Source of the DNA: Sphingomonas limnosediminicola
GTDB taxonomy: Bacteria; Pseudomonadota; Alphaproteobacteria; Sphingomonadales; Sphingomonadaceae
DNA length: 64,000 bases
Direction of reading: 5' to 3'
Assembly: GCF_039537965.1 (NCBI RefSeq)
Contig: NZ_BAABBM010000001.1
Coordinates: forward strand, 558,001 to 622,000
The notes beneath the pieces are model-generated. The model was given only the letters and a program-made list of their open reading frames with translations. It made no database searches and was not told the DNA's origin. Position numbers and translations under genes: made by a program. Positions 56,323 through 64,000 of the stretch are shown in pieces. The number at the start of each line of letters is the position of its first letter. Within the stretch, counting starts at the first letter, position 1.

Positions 56323-56980
56323 GGGCGAGCGCGCGTTCGAATACGCTCTCGAACTTCTTCGCATCAAGCCGGCCCGTATTCTGATTGTACCGCGAGCAGT
56401 GATAGCTTGAGAGCAGGATACGGCCGTCCGCCGCAGTCGCCTCCGCCCCATGGCCGAACTTGGTGGCGGCCGGCTTCAGGCCCATCGCGCGCGCTGCGGC
56501 GACATGCGCGATCTGGCCCAGCGCGATGACCACGCGGACACTGGGCAAGGCGCCGAGCGCGACTTCGAAATAGCTCCGGCACGTCGCGATCTCGCGCGGT
56601 TCCGGCTTGTTCGCGGGCGGCAGGCATTTGACGGCGTTGAGGATGACCGCCCCGTCGAGCTGCAAGCCGTCGCCCGGATCGGCGCCGTAGGTGCCGTTAG
56701 CGAGCCCGAATTTCAGCAGCGTCGCATAAAGCAGCTCGCCGGCGAAATCCCCGGTGAAGGGTCTACCCGTGCGATTGGCCCCGTGCTTGCCGGGCGCCAG
56801 TCCGACGATCGCAAGCCAGGCGTCGCGGTCGCCGAACGCGGGCACCGGCGCGTTCCACCATTGCGGAAACTCGATCCGGCATTCCTCGCGAAACGCGACA
56901 AGCCGCGGGCACAAGGGGCAATCCCGCGGTGCCTCTGCCTCGGGCACGGGCGAAAGCTCGGCTGGGGTAGCGATCCTCAT
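56306..56980 (-). CDS. Uracil-DNA glycosylase, family 5 (UDGb)-like
   Basis: This 224-residue protein has an iron-sulfur cluster set of Cys (CPLCPRL, KCLPP, ATCRSYF) and the UDGb signature VGLAPGKHGANRTGRPFTGD, with the later SSYHCSRYNQNTGR. These enzymes remove uracil and some other deaminated bases. ATG 56980 is the start. It is divergent from folK. Confidence 0.9.
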   Translation of the reverse strand: MRIATPAELSPVPEAEAPRDCPLCPRLVAFREECRIEFPQWWNAPVPAFGDRDAWLAIVGLAPGKHGANRTGRPFTGDFAGELLYATLLKFGLANGTYGADPGDGLQLDGAVILNAVKCLPPANKPEPREIATCRSYFEVALGALPSVRVVIALGQIAHVAAARAMGLKPAATKFGHGAEATAADGRILLSSYHCSRYNQNTGRLDAKKFESVFERALALRCPG

Positions 56981-57003
56981 CGTCCTGACCTAGGCGAGCC
57001 GGA

Positions 57004-57495
57004 GTGGCAGGCGCAACGCACCTCTATGCGATCGCAATCGGGTCGAACCGCGCCCACGGCCGGTTCGGACGCCCGCAAGGCGTCGTCGAAGCCGCGATCG
57101 CGCGTCTAGACGAGGAATTCGGCCTGTTCGACGCCTCACCGATCATCCTCAACGCCGCGCATGGCCCAGCCGGACGCGATTTCGCCAATGCGGTGGCGCT
57201 GGTCGAAAGCGATGACAGCCCGCTGGACGTGCTCCGCAAGCTCAAGGGGATGGAGCGCGACTTCGGCCGGCGAGGCGGCATGCGGTGGGGACCTCGCGTT
57301 CTCGACCTCGATCTCGTGCTGTGGAGTGGCGGCCGCTTTCGTTCCCGCCAGCTGAACGTGCCTCATGCGCAACTCGTCAGGCGCAGCTTCGTCCTTCAGC
57401 CGCTCGCGGCGATCGCGCCCGGCTGGCGGATCAAAGGCAGTCTAACTGCCAGACATCTCGCAGAGCGCCTTGCCCGCCGCGCGCCTAGGCGGTAA
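57004..57495 (+). CDS. folK: 2-amino-4-hydroxy-6-hydroxymethyldihydropteridine pyrophosphokinase
   Basis: This 163-residue HPPK has AIAIGSNRAHGRFG, GPAGRDFANAVALVESDDSP and the catalytic RWGPRVLDLDLVLW. It pyrophosphorylates the pterin precursor of folate. It starts at GTG 57004 and is followed by tRNA-Lys. Confidence 0.92.
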   Translation: MAGATHLYAIAIGSNRAHGRFGRPQGVVEAAIARLDEEFGLFDASPIILNAAHGPAGRDFANAVALVESDDSPLDVLRKLKGMERDFGRRGGMRWGPRVLDLDLVLWSGGRFRSRQLNVPHAQLVRRSFVLQPLAAIAPGWRIKGSLTARHLAERLARRAPRR

Positions 57496-57509
57496 CCGCC
57501 GCCGCAGTG

Positions 57510-57585
57510 GGGCCCATAGCTCAGTCGGTAGAGCAACTGACTTTTAATCAGTAGGTCGCTGGTTCGAATCCAGCTGGGCTCACCA
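57510..57585 (+). tRNA. tRNA-Lys (UUU)
   Basis: The 76-base sequence with encoded CCA folds normally: acceptor GGGCCCA pairs with TGGGCTC, and the anticodon stem-loop CTGA-CTTTTAA-TCAG carries TTT. The T arm reads GCTGGTTCGAATCCAGC. No repeat of its 3' end was found downstream, so I see no sign of an integrated element here. Confidence 0.97.
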
Positions 57586-57662
57586 CTACTTAGCTTAAGA
57601 TTGCAATTGGACGGGAAGGCAAAAGCAATCACCGGGCAATCACCTAAATGCTTGGCATTGCT

Positions 57663-57692
57663 GGCAGCATTCGACCAAACCTGCCGCTAGCT
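57663..57692. repeat. Dispersed repeat, copy 1
   Basis: GGCAGCATTCGACC followed by a CTGCCGCTA segment. It shares the core GCAGC-N-TTCGACC with copies at 58199, 58651 and 59250 and lies between tRNA-Lys and a hypothetical gene. Confidence 0.6.
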
Positions 57693-57699
57693 GCACAGG

Positions 57700-58056
57700 T
57701 CACCCTTCGCTGTTACCGGGCCGAGACGGCGGAGGCCCGGTTCGATCGCAAAAGAAATTGTCACGTTCCTCGTAGGACACTTCCCAGCCCAGCTCGCGTA
57801 ACTTCTCGGCGATTAGGTCTGCTGCCATGCGTTTGGGATCTGGCGCATCGAGGTCCGAGCGCCGCCGACCCTCCTTCTTTAGCTTGGCATGGCCCGGTTC
57901 TTCACCCCACGCCCATTTGGGAAGTACACGCAGCCAGCCTGCAATAACGATAGCGAGCTGCTGTCCTTCGATCGTGAATCGGCGCGGCATTGGCGCGAGA
58001 TACGCCCGTAAGAACATTTCAGGAACATGGCCTTTCGGACTGTCCCCGATATCCAC
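57700..58056 (-). CDS. Hypothetical protein
   Basis: This 118-residue protein is possible but not certain. It has basic and acidic helical stretches (DPKRMAADLIAEKLRELGWE) and no recognised domain. GTG 58056 is the first start; ATG 57990 would give a shorter version. It lies in the accessory patch between repeat copies. Confidence 0.45.
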   Translation of the reverse strand: MDIGDSPKGHVPEMFLRAYLAPMPRRFTIEGQQLAIVIAGWLRVLPKWAWGEEPGHAKLKKEGRRRSDLDAPDPKRMAADLIAEKLRELGWEVSYEERDNFFCDRTGPPPSRPGNSEG

Positions 58057-58198
58057 ATGCGGCCAAGGCCATCTGCAGCTCCAGTGCTCCGAAAAGGCGA
58101 CCGCGTAGTCCAGGTCTACAAGGCGTCCTGCCGTGGAGTGTTACGATTACCGACGAAAGCCGTTTCCGCCTTTGGCCGGTAGCGGATCGTCCGCTTGT

Positions 58199-58226
58199 GG
58201 CAGCTTTCGACCCAAAGCGGCCGTTC
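58199..58226. repeat. Dispersed repeat, copy 2
   Basis: GGCAGCTTTCGACCC followed by AAAGCGGCCGTTC. It overlaps the very end of the hypothetical gene at 58225. Confidence 0.6.
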
Positions 58227-58626
58227 AGGTGCAGGTGCGCGCCAATTTCGAGCGCGTCTCGCTGCTCCAGCGTTGGATGGAACGGATTGTGTAGGTCCGG
58301 TCGTTGCGTGGCTGGAGGACAAGCAGATATTGCTGGCCGCGAGCGAAAGCCCGGTAAGTGTGGTCGGAATATCTTGCATAAACTGATGCACGAGCCCCGT
58401 TTCCCCTGAGAACATGCTTGATCCTCACGTAGGCCGTCGCCCAACCGTGACCCAGAAAGTCGCCCTCGATCTCGACATGTTCCCAGACGCCTTCGACGTT
58501 CCGAACCGCGCCTACCACGACGACGTCGCCACAGCCGTAGGCAATGGATTTCATTCCATCGGCGGTCACGCCGGAGCTTGCAGTGGCCAGGGTCGACAAA
58601 GCCACAGCGAAAAACGGACCGCTCAT
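58225..58626 (-). CDS. Hypothetical exported protein
   Basis: This 133-residue protein begins with a likely signal peptide (MSGPFFAVALSTLATASSG). The rest has a beta-rich look (GDFLGHGWATAYVRIKHVLR, then HTYRAFARGQQYLLVLQPR). I do not recognise the family. It is divergent from the gene at 58700, with repeat copy 3 between. Confidence 0.5.
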   Translation of the reverse strand: MSGPFFAVALSTLATASSGVTADGMKSIAYGCGDVVVVGAVRNVEGVWEHVEIEGDFLGHGWATAYVRIKHVLRGNGARASVYARYSDHTYRAFARGQQYLLVLQPRNDRTYTIRSIQRWSSETRSKLARTCT

Positions 58627-58650
58627 TCTTGGGGAGGTAACGCAGAAAGG

Positions 58651-58676
58651 GTCAGCTTTCGACCCGTTGCGGATAT
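58651..58676. repeat. Dispersed repeat, copy 3
   Basis: GTCAGCTTTCGACCC followed by GTTGCGGATAT. It lies between two divergent hypothetical genes. Confidence 0.6.
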
Positions 58677-58699
58677 TAGGCCAACGGCTAAGCTTGAGT

Positions 58700-59215
58700 A
58701 TGCTCTCGCTCCACGATCCCGAATGGTCACGCCTGTCTCACGCGTATGGACTTGCGAGCGATACGCCTCGGCTACTGACCGAACTGGCCGGTTCAACGGC
58801 TCCTCATACCGATTATGAGAGCGAACCGTGGTTCAGCCTTTGGTCCAGCCTTTGCCACCAGGGGGATGTTTTTACGGCGTCCTACGCCGCAGTACCGCAC
58901 ATCGTTGAGATCGCCTGCAAGACCGAGGGGGTGATTGACTTTAGCTTCTTCCAGCTGCCGGCCTCCATCGAGGTTGCGCGGCTAAATGGGAAAGGCCCGG
59001 CGATCCCAGAGGAACTCGAAGAACCATATCAACGCGCCATCTCCGGCCTGACCGAATGCGTCTCACTTCATCGCGACGACCCCTGGGACGAGGCTACAGC
59101 CTTATCCGCGCTGGCTGCGCTAGCCGTGGCCAAAGGTCATGCTCATGTTGCGGAGGCCATTCTGAACCTCGACGGTGACCTTATCGCGAAGCTCAGAAGT
59201 CTCGACTTCGATTGA
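58700..59215 (+). CDS. Hypothetical protein
   Basis: This 171-residue soluble protein has WSRLSHAYGLASDTPRLL, EPWFSLWSSLCHQGDVFTAS and an Ala-rich helical C-terminus (ALSALAALAVAKGHAHVAEA) that could be HEAT-like. I do not recognise a named family. ATG 58700 was chosen; a frame to 58544 would read through repeat copy 3. It looks like accessory content. Confidence 0.6.
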   Translation: MLSLHDPEWSRLSHAYGLASDTPRLLTELAGSTAPHTDYESEPWFSLWSSLCHQGDVFTASYAAVPHIVEIACKTEGVIDFSFFQLPASIEVARLNGKGPAIPEELEEPYQRAISGLTECVSLHRDDPWDEATALSALAALAVAKGHAHVAEAILNLDGDLIAKLRSLDFD

Positions 59216-59561
59216 ATCGCAGCGTCCGCGTTCCACCCGAACCGGCCGCGGCAGCGTTCGACCCATTCCTGCCGCTATAAATTGGCGCGGAGTGCGTCTG
59301 GCTTCGAGATCGGATCGGATTGCGCGGTACTGGACTTTTCGATCTGCGCGGCTGCTTGGACCCCGCCACCAAGCTTTCACATACAAGGGCCACGTCGATC
59401 CCTGCGCGTATTTATGGCACGGCGCGGGAAACCTCTACGTCCTAGAAGATGGCGGCCATATGACTCTCGTCGGCTACACCGATAATGACTGGACCCCGGA
59501 CATTCTTATCAACCTGAGCGCGCCGCTCGAGCCATCGTCATTAGCGGTTGCCAACCTCTTT
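59216..59561. other. Sparse region with a possible gene remnant
   Basis: This 346-base stretch has no intact gene. It holds repeat copy 4 and, at 59364-59561, the possible C-terminal fragment listed separately. Confidence 0.5.
59250..59280. repeat. Dispersed repeat, copy 4
   Basis: GGCAGCGTTCGACCC followed by ATTCCTGCCGCTA, the closest match to copy 1. It lies just after the 58700 gene. Confidence 0.6.
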
Positions 59562-59567
59562 CTATAA
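59364..59567 (+). pseudogene. Possible C-terminal gene fragment
   Basis: The frame reads RHQAFTYKGHVDPCAYLWHG and GGHMTLVGYTDNDWTP before stopping. It has protein-like composition, but no start or N-terminal part is seen upstream, where frames change. It may be a decayed gene; the family is not recognised. Confidence 0.3.
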
Positions 59568-61133
59568 GCGCGGTGGCTTGGCTGCATCCATACGAACATA
59601 ATCAGGTTTCACGCCCCGCCTTTGCCAATATTCGACAAGGCCGATGCCATGGCAAAGCGGGATGAATCTGGGGTCCGCCCGCATTTCCTTACACGGCGGT
59701 GCGAACAGCCACGAGGTGTTGATCCGATGCATGGCATCGGTCGGTTCGCGTTCATATGCCGGCTTCCGGGCCTGCACGATCGCGCTTCGGGAAAGCAAAT
59801 GGCCGGTGGCGACCTCAAACGCCGAGTCCACCTCCCGGAGCGCGCTCAGTATCACCATCGCGTAGCCCGCGAGCTCGCCCGATACTTGGGCAGCGGCGAA
59901 GCATGCCTCGCGGGCGCGGGCGATGTTGGTGACGGATGGGTCTTCCAGTGCGTGTAGGCCGGTGCGCCACATGTCCGTCTCGGGGCCCTTACGAAGCATT
60001 CCAGGATCGGCGCCCAACATCGTTTCCGCCGCTCGGGCGCGGCCCGTGAAAGCATAGAGTCTGAACCGAACCGACCAGATCCAGCGACTCGTCGGAAAAG
60101 ACGTGCGCAGCTGATTGATGACGTTGTCCGCGTCTGCCACCAAGCCGGACATCCAGAGCCGTGTCGCGCGGCCGGCCAATGCGTTCTGCGAAAGCGGCAA
60201 CAAAGAGATGTTTCGTTCCCCCCAGAGTGATGATTCCCGCGTCATGCCAGCGGCAAGAAGCAAGGCGGCGAGCTCGCCAGTCGCGAGCTCGTTCCTTGAA
60301 TCAATCGTTATCACTTTGCGGAGAAGGCGATCGCGTCCCCACCAGTCGAGCGTCGCCCCCTCCAGCTCGAACATTGCCATCAGCGCGTTCGGCTCTTTTG
60401 GATCGATCGCGAGCGCCTGCTGTGCGATCTGCGCAGCATTTGCGACGCTCGTCGCAGAATGCTCCTCCGGTGCAGTCTGTGCGAAGTAGCTCTTCGTCAG
60501 CGCCAACCAGCCCAGCGCACGCGGATTGTCGGGATGAATGTCTGTCGCTTCCTGGAAAGCCCGCAGCGCGACATCCGGCCTGAACTGGTTGTCGTCACCG
60601 GCGAGAGCAGCATGCCCCTGACGCAGCAACGCCTCGAACCGGCGGTCCCGCGATGAGTTGGAAGCCGCCCACGCTCCCAGCCCTCCCAGGACAACGAAGG
60701 CAATCGCCGCCTTCGCAAGGTTTCGGCGATCGAGGCCGATTGCCGCCTTGCCAATGTCGTCGGGAACTTTCGCTAAGCTGCCGCTGAGGCGATAGCCTGC
60801 CTTGCGGATCGTCTCGATCTCGAAGCCCTCGCCGCCAAGTTGGCCAATTACCTTTCGCAAAGCCAAAACCACGCGGTTCAAGCTATCGTCGCCGACGTAG
60901 ACGTCGCCCCAACAGCGCTCGAACAAAGTCTCCCGAGTGACGACGCGTCCCGCCTCGTCGGCAAGAGCGACCAGCACTTGCATCACGCGCGGCTGGACCT
61001 CCGTCGTGCCGAGCGGACCCGTCATCTGCCGCCGCGGCGGCGAGACAAAAACATTGCCTATTCGAAAGGCGTCCGCGCTCGCCAGATCAGCAATGGAAAT
61101 CGCTTGGCGCGATTGTTTGCGTGACACATCCAA
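59562..61133 (-). CDS. Membrane-bound winged-helix transcription regulator with TPR-like domain (CadC-type)
   Basis: This 523-residue protein has an OmpR/PhoB-type winged helix at about 22-118 (QPRVMQVLVALADEAGRVVT, then SLNRVVLALRKVIG and TIRKAGYRLSG). One membrane helix (about 139-157) is followed by a periplasmic region of about 360 residues with TPR-like helices (ALRAFQEATDIHPDNPRALG). This is the CadC/ToxR one-component layout. TTG 61133 or GTG 61127 may be the start. It is divergent from urcA, and an 11-base-period repeat lies between them. Confidence 0.87.
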   Translation of the reverse strand: MDVSRKQSRQAISIADLASADAFRIGNVFVSPPRRQMTGPLGTTEVQPRVMQVLVALADEAGRVVTRETLFERCWGDVYVGDDSLNRVVLALRKVIGQLGGEGFEIETIRKAGYRLSGSLAKVPDDIGKAAIGLDRRNLAKAAIAFVVLGGLGAWAASNSSRDRRFEALLRQGHAALAGDDNQFRPDVALRAFQEATDIHPDNPRALGWLALTKSYFAQTAPEEHSATSVANAAQIAQQALAIDPKEPNALMAMFELEGATLDWWGRDRLLRKVITIDSRNELATGELAALLLAAGMTRESSLWGERNISLLPLSQNALAGRATRLWMSGLVADADNVINQLRTSFPTSRWIWSVRFRLYAFTGRARAAETMLGADPGMLRKGPETDMWRTGLHALEDPSVTNIARAREACFAAAQVSGELAGYAMVILSALREVDSAFEVATGHLLSRSAIVQARKPAYEREPTDAMHRINTSWLFAPPCKEMRADPRFIPLCHGIGLVEYWQRRGVKPDYVRMDAAKPPRL

Positions 61134-61311
61134 CGCCGGACATACCCCCCGGATCTAACCCGTCGGCTTAGGGTGTGGCGCATTCATCTCATAACGGCAG
61201 GACGTTGCGCAAGATTCGGTTCAAATGCCCGAACAAGAACCTACAATTTAGGCAGGTCGCTAAAGGTTAGCAGCCAGAGCTCCGATTCATCATCGCCGAG
61301 CCGCATCCAAA

Positions 61312-61344
61312 ATCGGCAAATTATCGGCAAATGATCAGGTGGCG
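61312..61344. promoter_or_regulatory. Candidate operator with 11-base direct repeats
   Basis: ATCGGCAAAT occurs at 61312-61321 and 61323-61332, 11 bases apart, and ATC recurs in phase at 61334 and 61345. PhoB/OmpR-class winged helices bind direct repeats with this period. It lies between the CadC-type regulator and urcA, about 63 bases before the urcA start. Confidence 0.45.
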
Positions 61345-61406
61345 ATCATCCCAGAGGGCTCACGAAATAGGCAAGCTCCCCACAGCTTCTAAGAGTGGAG
61401 GTAGCG

Positions 61407-61739
61407 ATGATCGGTCTTTCGATAATCTCGGTAGCACTGGGTCTCAGCGCCGGCGAGCCGGTGATCGTTTATGACGAGCAACCGGCCTTGCGCGTCCAGC
61501 TGGTAGGTTACGATCTCAGCAAACCAGATGATCAGCGCCGCCTGCACGCCAAGCTACTCAGCGCGGCCGATAGAGTTTGCAGGGCAGCGATTCCCGATGC
61601 GATTCAGATCGAACTTTTTGCGTGCGAGAGAGATACGTTGGCCCGTGCTGATCGTGAGATCCAAGCAATCGTCGCGGCGCGTTCACTCGGGAAGCGCTTA
61701 GTCACCGCGATCGCAATTACCGCCGTCTTCAGTAAGTAA
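61407..61739 (+). CDS. UrcA family protein
   Basis: This 110-residue exported protein has the UrcA pattern VQLVGYDLSKPDDQRRLHAK, then LLSAADRVCRAA and ELFACERDTL with two conserved Cys. ATG 61407 has GGAGG 7 bases upstream; GTG 61395 would lie over that site. The family is widespread in sphingomonads and caulobacters with no known function. Confidence 0.82.
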   Translation: MIGLSIISVALGLSAGEPVIVYDEQPALRVQLVGYDLSKPDDQRRLHAKLLSAADRVCRAAIPDAIQIELFACERDTLARADREIQAIVAARSLGKRLVTAIAITAVFSK

Positions 61740-61806
61740 CTCGCGGCTAACCGCAGCCCGCGCCGTGGCATCCGACTGACTTGAATTTGCAAAGGAGATT
61801 CGGCTC

Positions 61807-62982
61807 ATGAACGCAGGGAAGACCTGCCTAACCTTGGTTGGTGCTGTTGCGCTCTCCATCGGGTCGCCCGCGTCTGCTGTCACCTACGTGGGCGAAGTCG
61901 TCGCATCGGGACTGTACAATCCGCGCGGACTTGCTTTCGGGCCTGATGGTAGCCTCTACATCGCAGAGTCCGGCTACTACGTGCCCGGCTCACCTACTAC
62001 CGTGAATGGCCGGGGAGTTGCGTACTCTTACTCCACGACGGGCTCGATCACGCAGCTAAGTAGCGGCGTTCAGACGCGGATTCTCACAGGCTTACCGTCC
62101 ATTGGTTCTGTCGCGGATGTCAGTGGGCCCAACGACATAGCCTTCAGTGCCGATGGCGCCGGCTACGTGGTTATCGGTCTGGGCTTAAACCCAACCGTTC
62201 GCACAAGTGATCTGGCAGGGACGGGCGCCTGGCAGCTGGGGCAACTTTACACCTTTACTCCCGGTGGAATCACGTCCGTCGCCGATATATCCGCCTATGA
62301 GGCCGGCCATAATCCAGCTGGTGGGCCGCTCGATAGCAACCCGTTCCATATCGCTTCCAGCGCCAGCGGAATGTTGGTTACAGACGCCGGTGGGAATGAC
62401 CTGCTCCGCGTAAGTCCTGACGCCGCCGTCGGCCTAGTAGATGCCTTTCCCCCGGCCGCCGCAGGCGCGCCCGAGAGGGTTCCGACCGGGATCGCAGTCG
62501 CAGCCGACGGGTCCTATTGGCTTTCCGAGTTGACCGGAGCACCGTTCATCCCGGGCACGGCGCGCATCTTTCACATCTTGCCTGATGGCTCGATCGCGGA
62601 CGTTTTTAGCGGTTTTACGATGCTCACGGATTTAGCTTTTGGAGTGGATGGAGCTCTCTATGGCCTCGAGTATGACACGAACGGCCTGTTCGCGCCGGGC
62701 GGTCCCGGCGCGCTTCTTCGCATCAACGGCGATGGTTCCAGCGAGACTCTGTTCACCGATCTCACCAACCCTACGGGCCTGACGATTGGTTCCGACGGCG
62801 CATTCTATGCAACCAATTTCAGCGCGTCGGCTGGCGGAGGTCAGGTTGTTCGAATCGCCGCTGTACCAGAAGCGTCGACCTGGGCGCTGATGCTGGTTGG
62901 CTTCGGTATGGTTGGCGTCGGGTTGCGCCGGTCTCGTAGATGCCTGCTGACGCCTGCCTCAATAGGTATAGAGAATTCGTGA
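61807..62982 (+). CDS. ScyD/ScyE-like exported protein with PEPxxWA-CTERM signal
   Basis: This 391-residue protein has a signal peptide (LTLVGAVALSIGSPASA), a beta-propeller-like body with repeats such as NPRGLAFGPDGSLYIAESGY, and a C-terminal sorting signal VPEASTWALMLVGFGMVGVG followed by an Arg patch. This targets it to an exosortase pathway at the cell surface. An unusual 13-residue tail continues after the Arg patch. AAAGGAG precedes ATG 61807 by about 8 bases. Confidence 0.85.
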   Translation: MNAGKTCLTLVGAVALSIGSPASAVTYVGEVVASGLYNPRGLAFGPDGSLYIAESGYYVPGSPTTVNGRGVAYSYSTTGSITQLSSGVQTRILTGLPSIGSVADVSGPNDIAFSADGAGYVVIGLGLNPTVRTSDLAGTGAWQLGQLYTFTPGGITSVADISAYEAGHNPAGGPLDSNPFHIASSASGMLVTDAGGNDLLRVSPDAAVGLVDAFPPAAAGAPERVPTGIAVAADGSYWLSELTGAPFIPGTARIFHILPDGSIADVFSGFTMLTDLAFGVDGALYGLEYDTNGLFAPGGPGALLRINGDGSSETLFTDLTNPTGLTIGSDGAFYATNFSASAGGGQVVRIAAVPEASTWALMLVGFGMVGVGLRRSRRCLLTPASIGIENS

Positions 62983-63084
62983 CATGCCCCACTGGCAGCT
63001 TCGACACAAAGCGACCAGTATTGAATGTCTGCGTTCCGTCCCAGCCAGCTTGCCGCGGCAGGTTTGGGTGGGAAACGGGCGCGG

Positions 63085-63972
63085 TCAGCGCTTGAGAAAT
63101 CCCTCGAGCTGGGTTTGGAGTTCACCCAAGGACATCGGGTTCCAAACGCCCTCGGACGCCGGGTCAAGAGCATGATCGGCTTCAAGGTACGCCGGTCGCA
63201 ACCAATCAGGTGTTGCCACCCGGGGCTTAGACTTCGACAACCAATTGAGGTCAAAAGGATCGCGGAAGTGAAGCCCGGCGTGGTCCCCATGTACCCAGCT
63301 GACACACGCGTCAAAGCAGCCAGCATCGCCGAGGTCTAGGACCACGTCCGAACCGTTACGAACGGCGCCGGCGCATTCGATCATGACCCCCGTCTCGGAA
63401 ACGTTGCGCAATCTTACCGCCCAGGCGTGCGACCGGTATCGAAGTGTACCAGACCAAATTAGGGGATGCCTTTCTCCCCGGCGATGCTCGGCCGGGAGGG
63501 GCTGCACCTTCGCCATTTTCAGCTCGTCTGCCGAGAAGCGTTCATTGAGCACCTCTTGCAGGACCGCCACTTTCTTCTCTTCCGAACAGCGGAGTTGAGT
63601 CTCGTGAGCGAACTCTAGGCCCAAACGGCCGTCTTTGGCCCAACGCACTACGCATTCAACGGCGTGATCGGTGCCGAGGTGCAGCTCGATATGCTCGAAA
63701 ATGTCAGGCTGCACTGCGGTTGCGACCATGGCGCCGCCGCGCGAGAGATTGACCAGCTCAACTTCATGAGACCGCTCCCGGAATATCATCCGGGCAAACG
63801 CGCCGGAAGCATAGGGCCGATCCTCGCTGCGCATATCCGTACGACGGGTTTCCTGCCGGGGGATGACCATGTCAGTGAGAGCTAGGACGGTAGGGCCGGA
63901 CCGGATCTTCTTAGCCAGGAGGCGTGCTTTCCGCGCATCCGGTCCACCGAAGATTTCTTCTCGAAGGCTCAT
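63085..63972 (-). CDS. Tandem PilZ domain protein
   Basis: This 295-residue protein has two PilZ domains. The first keeps RSEDR (48-52) and NLSRGG (75-80); the second keeps RRGER (164-168) and NVSETG (190-195). Both c-di-GMP-binding motif pairs are intact. ATG 63972 with GAGG 5 bases upstream was preferred over GTG 63978. It may act as a receptor for the c-di-GMP made or degraded by the GGDEF-EAL protein at 23 kb. Confidence 0.88.
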   Translation of the reverse strand: MSLREEIFGGPDARKARLLAKKIRSGPTVLALTDMVIPRQETRRTDMRSEDRPYASGAFARMIFRERSHEVELVNLSRGGAMVATAVQPDIFEHIELHLGTDHAVECVVRWAKDGRLGLEFAHETQLRCSEEKKVAVLQEVLNERFSADELKMAKVQPLPAEHRRGERHPLIWSGTLRYRSHAWAVRLRNVSETGVMIECAGAVRNGSDVVLDLGDAGCFDACVSWVHGDHAGLHFRDPFDLNWLSKSKPRVATPDWLRPAYLEADHALDPASEGVWNPMSLGELQTQLEGFLKR

Positions 63973-64000
63973 ACTCACCTCGTACGCGCAAATCCGGCAT

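Noticed and set aside
57510..59561. Possible integrated element at tRNA-Lys
   Set aside because: No repeat of the tRNA 3' end, no integrase and no mobility gene was found.

Overview
The window is a GC-rich, gene-dense chromosomal segment of an alphaproteobacterium, most likely a member of the Sphingomonadales. The case rests on several features: 5-aminolevulinate synthase (the C4 haem route), a Tim44/TimA-like protein upstream of secB, a DUF2842 protein, the rpmH-rnpA-yidD-yidC-engB cluster, the dnaA/rpsT/mutM/ubiE/ubiB neighbourhood, a UrcA-family protein and a PEPxxWA-type C-terminal sorting signal. GTG and TTG starts and 4-base stop/start overlaps (GTGA, ATGA, TTGA) are common. No IS element, prophage, CRISPR array or rRNA operon was seen.

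Layout. 0-8 kb: a glycoside-use locus (GH3 glucosidase, MFS sugar symporter, GH31 glucosidase) and a lipoprotein subtilase-like surface protein that has lost active-site residues. 8-18 kb: DUF1801 protein, Kup potassium transporter with a divergent KdpD/KdpE-like hybrid regulator, a cell-wall hydrolase, a degenerate J-domain protein, tRNA-Asp, tRNA-Leu, and a deletion scar joining remnants of comM and a DUF805 gene. 17.5-31.4 kb: ribosome, RNase P and membrane-insertion cluster, dapE, a GGDEF-EAL protein, smr/mltA/timA, secB, murJ, trpS. 31.4-46 kb: dnaA, rpsT, mutM/ubiE/ubiB, separate coaC and coaB, dut, topA, a frameshifted dprA, plsY, murI, hemA. 46-57.6 kb: an orphan sensor-like membrane protein, rpiB, glyA, nrdR, trmJ, rpsD, an S9 peptidase, aguA-aguB (putrescine from agmatine), UDG, folK, tRNA-Lys. 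57.6-59.6 kb: a sparse accessory patch with four copies of a short dispersed repeat. 59.6-64 kb: a membrane-bound winged-helix/TPR regulator, UrcA protein, PEP-CTERM beta-propeller protein and a tandem PilZ protein.

Main points of interest: (1) a protein fusing a KdpD-like membrane and GAF sensor, through a dead DHp segment, directly to a KdpE-like DNA-binding domain, divergent from kup; (2) both post-uptake competence genes in the window, comM and dprA, are broken; (3) rnpA has no canonical start at its conserved N-terminus and may use ATT overlapping the rpmH stop; (4) a subtilase-fold lipoprotein lacks its Ser and oxyanion Asn; (5) candidate operators lie upstream of hemA, between kup and its regulator, and between the winged-helix/TPR regulator and urcA.
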